Positions 24,965 through 32,680 of a stretch of DNA of 64,000 bases are shown one piece after another. The notes beneath the pieces are model-generated. The model ran no database searches. It was not told where the DNA came from and worked only from the letters and a program-made list of their open reading frames with translations. The translations under genes were made by a program, and so were the position numbers. The DNA lies in NCBI GenBank assembly GCA_018001935.1, contig JAGNHB010000012.1:41284-105283 (forward strand), in the 5' to 3' direction. The stretch's first letter is position 1, and each line of letters begins with the position of its first letter. The stretch comes from Acidobacteriota bacterium. GTDB taxonomy: Bacteria; Acidobacteriota; JAAYUB01.

Positions 24965-26458
24965 TCACCACCCCCGTCTCATGAGTGCGCGCCCGGCCAT
25001 TTTCCAGTCGGACCGGGCGGTGGCGGCCGCCGGCCGCGCAACGGCCTGCTTGGCCTTGTTCTGCTGCTGGATCAAGAGTTTGGCCGCCACGGCGGCGGCG
25101 ATCTCCTCCTTCCCGCCGAGACCCTTGGAGATCCGCTCCAGGAAGGGGCGGGCCACCTGCGGGAAGAGGGCGTAGGAGAGCACGTCCTCGTCGGACCGGG
25201 CGAGGGCGCCGATCTCGGCCTTGGCCTTCTCCCACCCGGGGTCCAGCATCTCCGCCGGGCGGCAGGTGATGGGCTCCTCCTTCCCGATGGCCTTCTTGAT
25301 GAGTTCGGGGTTGATGGGGGCGGGCGGGCGGCCGTAGAAGCCCCGGACGTACTGCTTCACCTCTTCCGGGATGACCTTGTAGCGCTCGCCCATGATGACG
25401 TTGAGGGTGGCCTGGGTGCCCACGATCTGGCTGGAGGGCGTGACCAGGGGCGGGAAGCCCATGTCCTCCCGGACCCGCGGGATCTCCTCCAGGACGGCGT
25501 GGTACTTGTCCAGGGCGCCCTGCTGGCGGAGTTGGTCCACCAGGTTCGACAGCATGCCGCCGGGGACCTGGAACTGCAGGACGTTCACGTCCACCGGGGC
25601 GATGTTCGCCTCGAAGCTGGCGTACTTCTTCCGGACCTCCCCCATGACGGCGGCGATGTCCGCCAGGGCGTTGAGGTTCAGCCCGGTGTCCCGGGCCGTC
25701 CCCTTCATCATGGTGACCATGGTTTCCGTGGGCGGCTGGGACGTGGACATGGACATGGAGGAGATCGCCGTGTCCACCACGTCGGCGCCCGCCTCGGCCG
25801 CCTTGAGCAGGGAGGCGATGCCCATGCCGCTGGTGGAGTGGGTGTGCACCTGGACGTGCAGCCCCAGGTCCTTCTTCAGGGCCGAGACCAGCTCGTAGGT
25901 GGCGTAGGGCGTCAGGAGCCCCGCCATGTCCTTGATGCAGAGGGAGTCGGCGCCCCGGTCCGCCAGGTCGCGGCCCAGCTTCACGAAGGCCTCGATGCTG
26001 TGGACGGGGGAGATGGTGTAGCTGATGGTGGCCTGGACGTGGGCGCCCTCGCGCTTGGCCACCTGCATGGCGAATTCCATGTTGCGGATGTCGTTGAGGG
26101 CGTCGAAGATGCGGAACACGTCGATGCCGTTGGCCGCGGCGGCCTTCACGAAGCGCTCCACGATGTCGTCGGGGTAGTGCTTGTACCCCACCAGGTTCTG
26201 CCCGCGGAGGAGCATCTGGGTGCGGCTGTTGTGGATCCGCAGGCGGAGCTTGCGGAGCCGGTCCCACGGGTCCTCGCCGAGGAAGCGCATGGCGCTGTCG
26301 AAGGTGGCGCCGCCCCACATCTCCAGGGACCAGAAGCCGATCTTGTCCAGCTTCTCCGCGATGGGGAAAAGGTCCTCGTTGCGCAGGCGCGTGGCCAACA
26401 GCGACTGGTGGGCGTCGCGCAGGAGGGTCTCGGTGATCATCAGGGGTTTGGTTTCCAT
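24965..26458 (-). CDS. Oxaloacetate/pyruvate carboxyltransferase subunit (5S, PycB/OadA type)
   Basis: Transfers a carboxyl group between carboxybiotin and pyruvate/oxaloacetate. The protein has about 497 residues: a TIM-barrel (LMITETLLRDAHQSLLATR, metal histidines in HVQVHTHSTSGMG, candidate carboxylated lysine in LCIKDMAG) and a C-terminal conserved carboxylase domain ending near 460. It lacks a fused biotinyl domain, which is supplied by the next gene. Three start codons are stacked (GTG 26464, ATG 26461, ATG 26458); GAGG at 26466-26469 best fits 26458. No membrane subunit OadB/MmdB is encoded nearby, so transcarboxylase is a better reading than a sodium-pumping decarboxylase. Confidence 0.9.
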   Translation of the reverse strand: METKPLMITETLLRDAHQSLLATRLRNEDLFPIAEKLDKIGFWSLEMWGGATFDSAMRFLGEDPWDRLRKLRLRIHNSRTQMLLRGQNLVGYKHYPDDIVERFVKAAAANGIDVFRIFDALNDIRNMEFAMQVAKREGAHVQATISYTISPVHSIEAFVKLGRDLADRGADSLCIKDMAGLLTPYATYELVSALKKDLGLHVQVHTHSTSGMGIASLLKAAEAGADVVDTAISSMSMSTSQPPTETMVTMMKGTARDTGLNLNALADIAAVMGEVRKKYASFEANIAPVDVNVLQFQVPGGMLSNLVDQLRQQGALDKYHAVLEEIPRVREDMGFPPLVTPSSQIVGTQATLNVIMGERYKVIPEEVKQYVRGFYGRPPAPINPELIKKAIGKEEPITCRPAEMLDPGWEKAKAEIGALARSDEDVLSYALFPQVARPFLERISKGLGGKEEIAAAVAAKLLIQQQNKAKQAVARPAAATARSDWKMAGRALMRRGW

Positions 26459-26469
26459 CATCACCTCGC

Positions 26470-26802
26470 TCAGTCCATGTCCATCTGCGTGGCGAACATC
26501 TCCTTGGGCTTGATGAGGAGCACCACGGACTCCTGGTCGGAGTCGGGGCTGTGGGTGGTGTAGGCGCGCACCACCGTGCTCTCCCCCTCGTGCAGCACCA
26601 GGTCGGGGATGTTGCGGAAGCGGATGCGGATCTCGCCCTTGACCACCACGTACATCTCGTCCCGGGTGTGGTGGTGCATGGGGAATTCCCCCTTCACGAG
26701 GATCACGTAGACGGCGTGGTCGTCCACCGTCCCGAGTTCAAAGTGCCGGTAGGGCTCCTTGAGGAGACCGGCCAGTTCGAAGATGCTGTTTTTCGTCGGC
26801 AT
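26470..26802 (-). CDS. Small cupin protein within the transcarboxylase operon
   Basis: A 110-residue single-domain cupin. The first cupin motif is HHHTRDEMYVVVKGEIRI (His43-45, Glu49), and the second is around YTTHSPDSD, so metal binding is plausible. It lies 13 bases after the 12S gene and about 11 bases before the 5S start. It is not a known transcarboxylase subunit. It might be an assembly or regulatory factor, or a small enzyme acting on a pathway intermediate; the sequence does not say which. Confidence 0.85.
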   Translation of the reverse strand: MPTKNSIFELAGLLKEPYRHFELGTVDDHAVYVILVKGEFPMHHHTRDEMYVVVKGEIRIRFRNIPDLVLHEGESTVVRAYTTHSPDSDQESVVLLIKPKEMFATQMDMD

Positions 26803-26815
26803 GATTCCTCCTTGC

Positions 26816-28366
26816 TCACAGGGGGATGTTCCCGTGCTTCCGGGGCGGGTTGGCGTCGCGCTTGTTCTGCAGGGCCTTGAGGGCCTGGATCAGCTTGGGC
26901 CTTGTCTCACGCGCCTCGATGACGTCGTCCAGGTAACCGTAGCCCGCCGCGACGTAGGGGTTCGCGAACTTGTCGCGGTACATCTTCGTGAACTCCGCCT
27001 TCTTGGCGGCGTGGTCCTTGGCGTCGGCGATCTCCTTCCGGAAGATGATGTTGACGGCGCCGTCGGGCCCCATGACCGCGATCTCGGCCGAGGGCCAGGC
27101 CACGTTCCAGTCGCCGCGGATGTGCTTGGAACTCATCACGTCGTAGGCGCCGCCGTAGGCCTTGCGCGTGATCACCGTGAGCTTCGGGACGGTGGCCTCG
27201 CAGAAGGCGTAGAGCAGCTTCGCCCCGTGGACGATGATGCCGCCGTGCTCCTGGTCCACGCCCGGGAGGAAGCCCGGGACGTCCTCGAAGACCACCAGCG
27301 GGATGTTGAAGGCGTCGCAGAAACGCACGAAGCGGGCGCCCTTGATGGAGGACTTGATGTCCAGCACCCCGGCCAGGACCATGGGCTGGTTGGCCACGAC
27401 GCCCACCGGGAACCCGCCGACGCGGGCGAAGCCGATGATGAGGTTCTGGGCGTACATTTCCTGGATCTCGAAGAACTCGCCGTGGTCCACCACCTTGGTG
27501 ATGACGTCCTTCATGTCGTAGGGCCGTTGGGGGTCGTCCGGGACGATGGCGTCCAGCTTCTCGTCCATGCGGGCCGGGTCGTCGTCGGTCTCGGCGAAGG
27601 GCGGGTCCTCGAGGTTGTTGGAGGGCATGAAGGAGAGGAGCTGCCGCACCATGTCCAGGGCCGCGTTGCCGTCCTCGGCCATGAGGTGGCAGACGCCGCT
27701 CTTGGTGCTGTGGGTTATGGCGCCGCCCAGTTCGTCCATGGAGACCTCCTCGTGGGTGACGGCCTTGACCACGTCGGGGCCCGTGATGAACATGTGGCTG
27801 TTCTTGTTCACCATGACGATGAAGTCGGTCAGCGCCGGGCTGTAGACCGCGCCGCCGGCGCAGGGGCCCATGATGACGCTGATCTGGGGCACCACGCCCG
27901 AGGAGAGGGTGTTGCGGAGGAAGATGTCGGCGTAGGCGCCCAGGCTCACCACGCCTTCCTGGATGCGGGCGCCGCCCGAGTCGTTGATGCCCACGACCGG
28001 GGCGCCGTTCTTGACGGCCAGGTCCATGATCTTGCAGATCTTGCGGCTGTGGGCCTCGCCCAGGGAGCCGCCGAAGACCGTGAAGTCCTGGCTGAAGACG
28101 TAGACGATCCGGCCGTTCACCGTGCCCCAGCCCGTCACGACGCTGTCGGAAAGGTAACGCTTCTCGTCGAGGCCGAAGTCGGTGCTGTGGTGGGTGACGA
28201 ACATATCGATCTCGTTGAAGGAGCCGGGGTCCAGGAGCGCCTGGATGCGTTCCCGGGCCGTCATCTTGCCCTTGGCGTGCTGGGCGTCGATCCTGTCCTT
28301 GCCGCCCCCCTGCCGGGCCTGCTGCCGGAGCAGACGCAGTTTCTCGATGAGTGGATGGGTGGACAT
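26816..28366 (-). CDS. Methylmalonyl-CoA/propionyl-CoA carboxyltransferase subunit (12S, MmdA type)
   Basis: Transfers the carboxyl group between methylmalonyl-CoA (or another acyl-CoA) and biotin. The 516-residue crotonase-fold protein shows [13 protein letters not shown], the oxyanion glycines in [13 protein letters not shown] and [18 protein letters not shown], and a C-terminal half with [23 protein letters not shown] and [19 protein letters not shown] precedes the ATG at 28366; a TTG one codon earlier is less likely. As first gene of a minus-strand operon followed by cupin, 5S and 1.3S, it fits methylmalonyl-CoA:pyruvate transcarboxylase of the kind used in propionate fermentation. Confidence 0.93.
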   Translation of the reverse strand: MSTHPLIEKLRLLRQQARQGGGKDRIDAQHAKGKMTARERIQALLDPGSFNEIDMFVTHHSTDFGLDEKRYLSDSVVTGWGTVNGRIVYVFSQDFTVFGGSLGEAHSRKICKIMDLAVKNGAPVVGINDSGGARIQEGVVSLGAYADIFLRNTLSSGVVPQISVIMGPCAGGAVYSPALTDFIVMVNKNSHMFITGPDVVKAVTHEEVSMDELGGAITHSTKSGVCHLMAEDGNAALDMVRQLLSFMPSNNLEDPPFAETDDDPARMDEKLDAIVPDDPQRPYDMKDVITKVVDHGEFFEIQEMYAQNLIIGFARVGGFPVGVVANQPMVLAGVLDIKSSIKGARFVRFCDAFNIPLVVFEDVPGFLPGVDQEHGGIIVHGAKLLYAFCEATVPKLTVITRKAYGGAYDVMSSKHIRGDWNVAWPSAEIAVMGPDGAVNIIFRKEIADAKDHAAKKAEFTKMYRDKFANPYVAAGYGYLDDVIEARETRPKLIQALKALQNKRDANPPRKHGNIPL

Positions 28367-28683
28367 CAAACCTCCTCTATCGCGTCGGATTCAGCCCTGA
28401 AGGCCGATGGGTAGCGTGGTCGTGTGCGGTCGCGAACAACGCGGCATTATCGGCCAGGGGGACGGGGTTGTCAAGGGAAAAGCCCTTTGGAGTAAGGCAA
28501 CTCGACGACAGGGTATTTGACTCCAGCCTGTCTATCCGGAAGTCAGGACGGCATCCAAAAGCTCCCATTCCGTTGGGTCAAGAATACGAAAGGGGATCAT
28601 GGAAACGAGACGCGGACGTTCCGAAGAACATCCCCCCGCTTCAGTTTCCGAATGATATAATGGAGAAGGCGGAGGGAAGGTCG
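28367..28683. other. Intergenic 317 bp between divergent genes
   Basis: It separates the minus-strand transcarboxylase operon from the plus-strand DUF4160 gene and must hold both promoters. A TATAAT at 28656-28661 lies 23 bases before the GTG at 28684, a reasonable -10 box for the DUF4160 gene; the -35 is not clear. No promoter was recognised for the transcarboxylase operon. The DUF4160 frame stays open back to 28351, but nothing before 28684 resembles the family. Confidence 0.45.
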
Positions 28684-28923
28684 GTGAGCCCAACGGTATT
28701 CACGGCGGAGGGTTTTCGATTCTATTTCTTTTCTCGTGAAGAAACCCGGGTCCACGTTCACGTGCAGTCTGCCGGTGGCGAAGCGAAATTCTGGTTGGAG
28801 CCGCATCTGGAGCTGGCCGTCAACCACGGCATGTCGCCTCATGAACTCTCACTGGCCAGACGCTTGATCGAGGAGCATGAATATGAGATCCGCAATACTT
28901 GGAACGAACATTTCAAACGTTGA
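28684..28923 (+). CDS. DUF4160 family protein
   Basis: A 79-residue protein matching DUF4160: SPTVFTAEGFRFYFFSREE, then HVHVQSAGGEAKFWLEP, NHGMSPHELSLARRLIEEH and WNEHF at the end. The GTG start at 28684 is chosen because GGAGGGAAGG ends three bases earlier and because family members start with (M)SPTV. It overlaps the DUF2442 gene downstream. DUF4160 and DUF2442 genes commonly occur as a pair and have been suggested to be toxin-antitoxin-like; the biochemical role is unknown. Confidence 0.8.
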   Translation: MSPTVFTAEGFRFYFFSREETRVHVHVQSAGGEAKFWLEPHLELAVNHGMSPHELSLARRLIEEHEYEIRNTWNEHFKR

Positions 28924-29152
28924 GGTCACCAACCTCTCACCGAACGGGTTCTGGCTTCTCATTGACGGGAGGGAACACTTCCTCCCCTTCGATGCGTTCC
29001 CCTGGTTCCGCGAAGCCCGAGTCTCCGAAATTTTCCGCGTCGAGCGGCCTGCCCCCCACCATCTCCGCTGGCCTGATCTCGACGTGGACCTCGACGTTGA
29101 CTCGCTCGAGCACCCCGAGCGCTACCCCCTCATCTTCGGCACCCAGACCTGA
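28883..29152 (+). CDS. DUF2442 family protein
   Basis: An 89-residue protein with the DUF2442 pattern: ISNVEVTNLSPNGFWLLIDGREHFLPFDAFPWF, followed by the LDVDLDVDSLEHPERYP end. AGGAG at 28871-28875 fits ATG 28883 (spacing 7) better than ATG 28877. It overlaps the DUF4160 gene by 41 bases, so expression of the two is coupled. In other genomes DUF2442 is the usual partner of DUF4160. Confidence 0.82.
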   Translation: MRSAILGTNISNVEVTNLSPNGFWLLIDGREHFLPFDAFPWFREARVSEIFRVERPAPHHLRWPDLDVDLDVDSLEHPERYPLIFGTQT

Positions 29153-29186
29153 AAAACTGTCCTCGGTGCCGGATTGCGTTTTCAAA

Positions 29187-29993
29187 TCATTCCGGGTCCG
29201 GGCGGTTTTGGCCGAAGAACGCCCTCAGGTGCGCGGCCACCGCTTCGAGGGTGCCGGGGAGGAGCAGGTTGTGCCCCACACCGTCGAGGAGTTCCCACCG
29301 CGACCCGGGGAGGCCGGCGTGGACCTCGGCCGCCAGGGCGGGCGGGGTCAGGATATCCTCCCGCCCCGAGAGGATGAGGACCGGGCAACGCACCCGGCCG
29401 AGCCCGGCGCGCCCGTCCCAGGACATGCAGGCGTTCAGCGCGGCGAGGATGGCCGGCGCCGACTCCGTCCGGAGCTTCTCCTCCCGCCGCAGCGCCAGGA
29501 CCTCCCGGTTGGCCGCGATGACCTCCGCCGAGATCACCCGGGGCAGGATCGCGTCGAAGAAGGCCCCGACGCCCCCGGTGCGCAAGGCCTCGGCGAAGCT
29601 GTCCGTCACGGCCTTCAGCTCGGGGTCCCCTGCCACGAAGACCGACATCAGGGCCAGCGCGCGGACCCGTTCCGGGTGGTCCATGGCCAGCTGAAGGGCC
29701 ACGGCCGAGCCCATGGAAAAGCCGGCGAAGCGGGCCTCGGGGATCCCGAGCGCGGTCATCAGCGCCGACACGTCCTCGGCCATCTGCCGGATGGCGTAGG
29801 GCCCCGGGGGCTTGTCCGACGCCCCGTGCCCGCGCAGATCGGGCGCCACCACGCGGAAGGGAGGCGAAAGCGCATCGACGAGAGGGAGCCAGAAGGTACA
29901 GTCGTCCGAGAGACCGTGAAGCATCACCAGGGGCGGCCCCTTCCCATTATCGAGGATGTTCGTCCGGAGGCCGTTGACGAGGATGCTGCCCAT
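29187..29993 (-). CDS. Alpha/beta hydrolase
   Basis: A 268-residue cytoplasmic alpha/beta-fold hydrolase. The oxyanion segment is VMLHGLSDD, the nucleophile elbow is GFSMG (Ser93), the acid is the Asp in LSGREDIL, and the catalytic histidine is in GVGHN. The pattern resembles 3-oxoadipate enol-lactonase and related esterases, but substrate cannot be assigned and no aromatic degradation genes are nearby. A GGGAGAG tract lies upstream of the ATG. It converges on the DUF2442 gene with 34 bases between. Confidence 0.87.
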   Translation of the reverse strand: MGSILVNGLRTNILDNGKGPPLVMLHGLSDDCTFWLPLVDALSPPFRVVAPDLRGHGASDKPPGPYAIRQMAEDVSALMTALGIPEARFAGFSMGSAVALQLAMDHPERVRALALMSVFVAGDPELKAVTDSFAEALRTGGVGAFFDAILPRVISAEVIAANREVLALRREEKLRTESAPAILAALNACMSWDGRAGLGRVRCPVLILSGREDILTPPALAAEVHAGLPGSRWELLDGVGHNLLLPGTLEAVAAHLRAFFGQNRPDPE

Positions 29994-30179
29994 GTTCTGA
30001 ACTCTCCCTTCCCTCTCGCTGTTGTAGCCGACGAGATCGGAATACGTCGGCCATTTAGGATTTCATATCTTATCACACCGCTGCCTGTTTCGCCGCCATG
30101 GAAGGCGGCACCACTCGTTCCGGGATCGAAGGAATTTCGAATCTCGCAAAATGCACTATAACGAATTCGGTTAAAATGG

Positions 30180-30185
30180 TATAAT
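30180..30185 (+). promoter_or_regulatory. -10 box upstream of the AAA/DUF4143 gene
   Basis: A perfect TATAAT lies in an AT-rich segment. Transcription starting about seven bases downstream would begin at or beyond the ATG at 30191, which supports use of the later TTG start at 30224 with its own ribosome-binding site. No good -35 is present at 16-18 bases. Confidence 0.35.
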
Positions 30186-30223
30186 CGCATATGTACGAAT
30201 TCGGGTATTTCCCGGAGGTCATC

Positions 30224-31351
30224 TTGTTCCAACGGGTTTTGTCAGGACAAATCGCCGAATTCCTGGGGAGGCCCGGGACGGCCATTATCCTTTACGGTCC
30301 CCGTCAAGCCGGAAAAACAACACTGCTCGACCGTCTCCTGGCCGAGGTCCCCGGCACGCTCCGCTTCACCGGCGACGACCTGCACACGCAGACGCTGCTG
30401 TCACGTCATGAACTGGAACACCTCCGGCGGATCGTCGGGGACGCCTCCACACTTTTCATCGACGAAGCCCAGCGGATCGAGAACATCGGGCTGACCCTGA
30501 AGTTGCTGGTGGACCACTTGTCGTTGACCGTCATCGCGTCGGGCTCCGCGTCCTTCGACCTGGCGGGCAAGGTGAACGAGCCCCTGACGGGCCGGGCGAG
30601 CACCTTTCAGCTGTACCCCCTCGCCTGGGAGGAAATCGAGGCGTCCCACCGCCTTGCGGCTCCGGCCGCCGTCCTGGAAACCATGCTGCGTTACGGAATG
30701 TACCCGAGGGTGCACACCCTCGAAAGCGAACGGGAGAAGGAAGCGTACCTCTACGAGTACCTGAACTCTTACCTCTACCGCGACCTCCTGGTGTTCGAGC
30801 AGGTCCGCAAACCCCGGAAAGTCATCGATCTGCTCGTGCTCCTGGCATACCAGATCGGCCGCGAAGTGTCCATTTCCGAGCTGGCCGGAAACCTCGCCCT
30901 CAGCCGGACGACCGTCGAAGGCTACCTGGACGTCCTCGAGAAGATGTTCGTGCTGGTCAGCCTGAGGGGCTTTTCCCGGAACCTCCGGAAGGAGATCACC
31001 AAATCGTCGCGTTATTACTTCACGGACGTCGGTCTGCGGAACGCACTGATCCGGAATTTCAACCCCCTCGGGGTGCGCAACGACGCCGGTGAACTCTTCG
31101 AGAACTGGTTTGTCCTCGAGCGGCTCAAGCGGGCGGCCAACCGCCGGTTGTTCACCGGCTTCCACTTCTGGCGCACCCACGACCAGGCCGAGATCGACCT
31201 GGTGGAAGAGCGGGACGGCGCCCTCACCGGCTACGAATGCAAGTGGTCCCCCAGGGCCAGGGTCAAAGTCCCCCGCCAGTTGAGCGAACACTACCCGGAA
31301 GCGCTCTTCGTGCCCGTCACGAGCGAGAACTGGATGACCCATCTCGACTGA
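30224..31351 (+). CDS. AAA ATPase with DUF4143 domain
   Basis: A 375-residue AAA_14/DUF4143 protein, a broadly distributed family of unknown function often scattered in accessory regions. Walker A is GPRQAGKTT (25-33) and Walker B is TLFIDEAQ (77-83); sensor-like SGSASFDL follows. The C-terminal DUF4143 part contains a winged-helix-like stretch (EVSISELAGNLALSRTTVEGYLDVLEK) and ends with a restriction-endonuclease-like strand pattern FWRTHDQAEIDLVEE...YECKWSPRA, typical of the family. A TTG start at 30224 preceded by GGAGG (30214-30218) fits better than the ATG at 30191, which would lie at the transcript's very start. Confidence 0.85.
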   Translation: MFQRVLSGQIAEFLGRPGTAIILYGPRQAGKTTLLDRLLAEVPGTLRFTGDDLHTQTLLSRHELEHLRRIVGDASTLFIDEAQRIENIGLTLKLLVDHLSLTVIASGSASFDLAGKVNEPLTGRASTFQLYPLAWEEIEASHRLAAPAAVLETMLRYGMYPRVHTLESEREKEAYLYEYLNSYLYRDLLVFEQVRKPRKVIDLLVLLAYQIGREVSISELAGNLALSRTTVEGYLDVLEKMFVLVSLRGFSRNLRKEITKSSRYYFTDVGLRNALIRNFNPLGVRNDAGELFENWFVLERLKRAANRRLFTGFHFWRTHDQAEIDLVEERDGALTGYECKWSPRARVKVPRQLSEHYPEALFVPVTSENWMTHLD

Positions 31352-31656
31352 ACGCGACCCGGCGACCGGCGTGAAGAAGAGAATTCCCTGAGGACTTCCC
31401 ATCGGCCGCGATCCACCCGGGCCACGTACGAACTGGAGCAAACCAAGTGAATCTACCCGCCGAGCAAGCGCAGGAACAGGGCCAACAGAAAGGCCCGAAT
31501 ACCGGTGAACCGGTGAGTTTCGGCGTCTCCTCGAGGGAAATACCAGACGTTATCTGTTTGGTTGCAGGGCATTGAAAGTCAGTCTCGTCTGTGTGCCTTG
31601 TATTCTTCGTGATTTAAATGACGTTGTTCGTTGGCGTCAAGCATGCACCCTTTCGT
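31352..31656. other. Intergenic 305 bp, nothing recognised
   Basis: Between the AAA ATPase and the convergent VapC gene. The sequence is moderately AT-richer near 31540-31640. I find no terminator hairpin with a T-tract, no RNA gene and no convincing short coding frame. Confidence 0.4.
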
Positions 31657-32097
31657 TCAGGGGATCAGCCGGGCATCGAGGCCCGACGCCCGGGCGGCGC
31701 CCGCCTGGCGACGGTCGGCGGTGAGAAAGGGCAGGGTGGAACTGATTCGACGCTGGATCGCCAGGGCGGAGGCGATGTGGAGAGCGTCCACTGCTCGGGC
31801 CGATCCACCGAGCGCGATCTCTTCCGAAGCCTGGAGGATTTCAGACACGACCTGGACGATCTCCACCGACCTGGCGCCTTCCCGAATCCGGTCGGCCAGT
31901 TCCCTGTAGCTTTTCGGCGACAGTACCCCCTCCTCCCGCTTCCTCGCGAGAGCCGAAAAACACTCGGTCAACAGGATGGCGGACGAGAAGATTCTCCTTC
32001 CCCTGGCCCAGTCGATTGCTTCAGCCGTCCCGGTTTCCCGGACGAAGAGCTTCACGAAAAGGCTCGTATCGAAGTAGACCCAGTCCGGGTTCTCCAC
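31657..32097 (-). CDS. PIN-domain toxin (VapC-like)
   Basis: A 146-residue PIN-domain ribonuclease, the probable toxin of a type II toxin-antitoxin pair. Acidic active-site residues are in VYFDTSLFVKLF (Asp10), LLTECFSAL (Glu45), AVDALHIASA and FLTADRRQ. The start is a GTG at 32097, one base after the antitoxin stop, with GGGAGG six bases upstream inside the end of the antitoxin gene. VapC toxins cleave tRNA or rRNA at specific sites; the target here is unknown. Confidence 0.9.
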   Translation of the reverse strand: MENPDWVYFDTSLFVKLFVRETGTAEAIDWARGRRIFSSAILLTECFSALARKREEGVLSPKSYRELADRIREGARSVEIVQVVSEILQASEEIALGGSARAVDALHIASALAIQRRISSTLPFLTADRRQAGAARASGLDARLIP

Positions 32098-32098
32098 G

Positions 32099-32377
32099 TC
32101 ATGCCTCCCGATCCTCGACCACCCGGGCCGAGAGTGAAATGCCCGGCAGGGCCCGGGCCGGCTTTTTCCAGTCCGTCGAAGCCGTGGCGCACCGGATGAG
32201 ACCGGTTTCCTCCATCTCGACCATCAACGCCTCCGGGGAAGGCTCTTCCTTCGAGGCCGGACGGATGACGGCCACCGGGACGCCGCGGTCGGTAAGCAGA
32301 ACCTCGTTCCCTTGCCGCACCATGCGGATGTACTTTGAAAATCTAATGTTGGCTTCTCTCAATCCCACGCGGACCAT
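32099..32377 (-). CDS. Phd/YefM-type antitoxin
   Basis: A 92-residue antitoxin. The N-terminal half (MVRVGLREANIRFSKYIRMV, then NEVLLTDRGVPVAVIRP) is the Phd/YefM DNA-binding domain that normally autoregulates the operon. The C-terminal half is extended and would wrap the toxin. A TATAAT on the minus strand lies 33 bases upstream of the ATG. Pairing of a Phd-type antitoxin with a PIN toxin is common. Confidence 0.9.
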   Translation of the reverse strand: MVRVGLREANIRFSKYIRMVRQGNEVLLTDRGVPVAVIRPASKEEPSPEALMVEMEETGLIRCATASTDWKKPARALPGISLSARVVEDREA

Positions 32378-32409
32378 GATGTCGCCTCCGGATGAAGTAA
32401 CATAACTAC

Positions 32410-32437
32410 ATTATATTCCGGGAAAATGTTTCCGCAA
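32410..32437 (-). promoter_or_regulatory. Promoter of the toxin-antitoxin pair
   Basis: On the minus strand TTGCGG (plus 32432-32437) and a perfect TATAAT (plus 32410-32415) are separated by 16 bases, just upstream of the antitoxin start. The surrounding GTTATGTTAC segment is AT-rich and could hold the antitoxin operator. Confidence 0.5.
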
Positions 32438-32680
32438 CGGCTTTTCCCGGTGCCGGGCAGACCCTGCTTTTTCCTCTGGCGATTATGAATTCGAGTCCGC
32501 CACGTTTGATGCGGTCGCAAATAGTACCATCACCCTCTGGGTGAGGGTCAAACAAAGGACTTACAGACAATTTCCCGCTCGTTTTCCGACTTTTTGCGAG
32601 TTCATCACGGTTGATCCACCCCTTCCTTGGGTAAAAGAATCCAGCAGAAGTTCGGCGATCTCGCAGGACCTTCTCTGTCC
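32438..32680. other. Intergenic spacer between the toxin-antitoxin promoter and the C10 protease stop
   Basis: Counting from the antitoxin start the gene-free stretch is 303 bases (32378-32680). Beyond the promoter it is mostly unremarkable. No hairpin with a T-tract and no RNA gene was recognised. Confidence 0.35.

Noticed and set aside
24965..28366. Sodium-pumping oxaloacetate or methylmalonyl-CoA decarboxylase
   Set aside because: No membrane beta subunit is encoded in or near the operon, and the presence of both 12S and 5S fits a transcarboxylase better.
26759..28414. Long plus-strand frame opposite the 12S and cupin genes
   Set aside because: It is the antisense of recognised proteins in high-GC DNA and has no family features.
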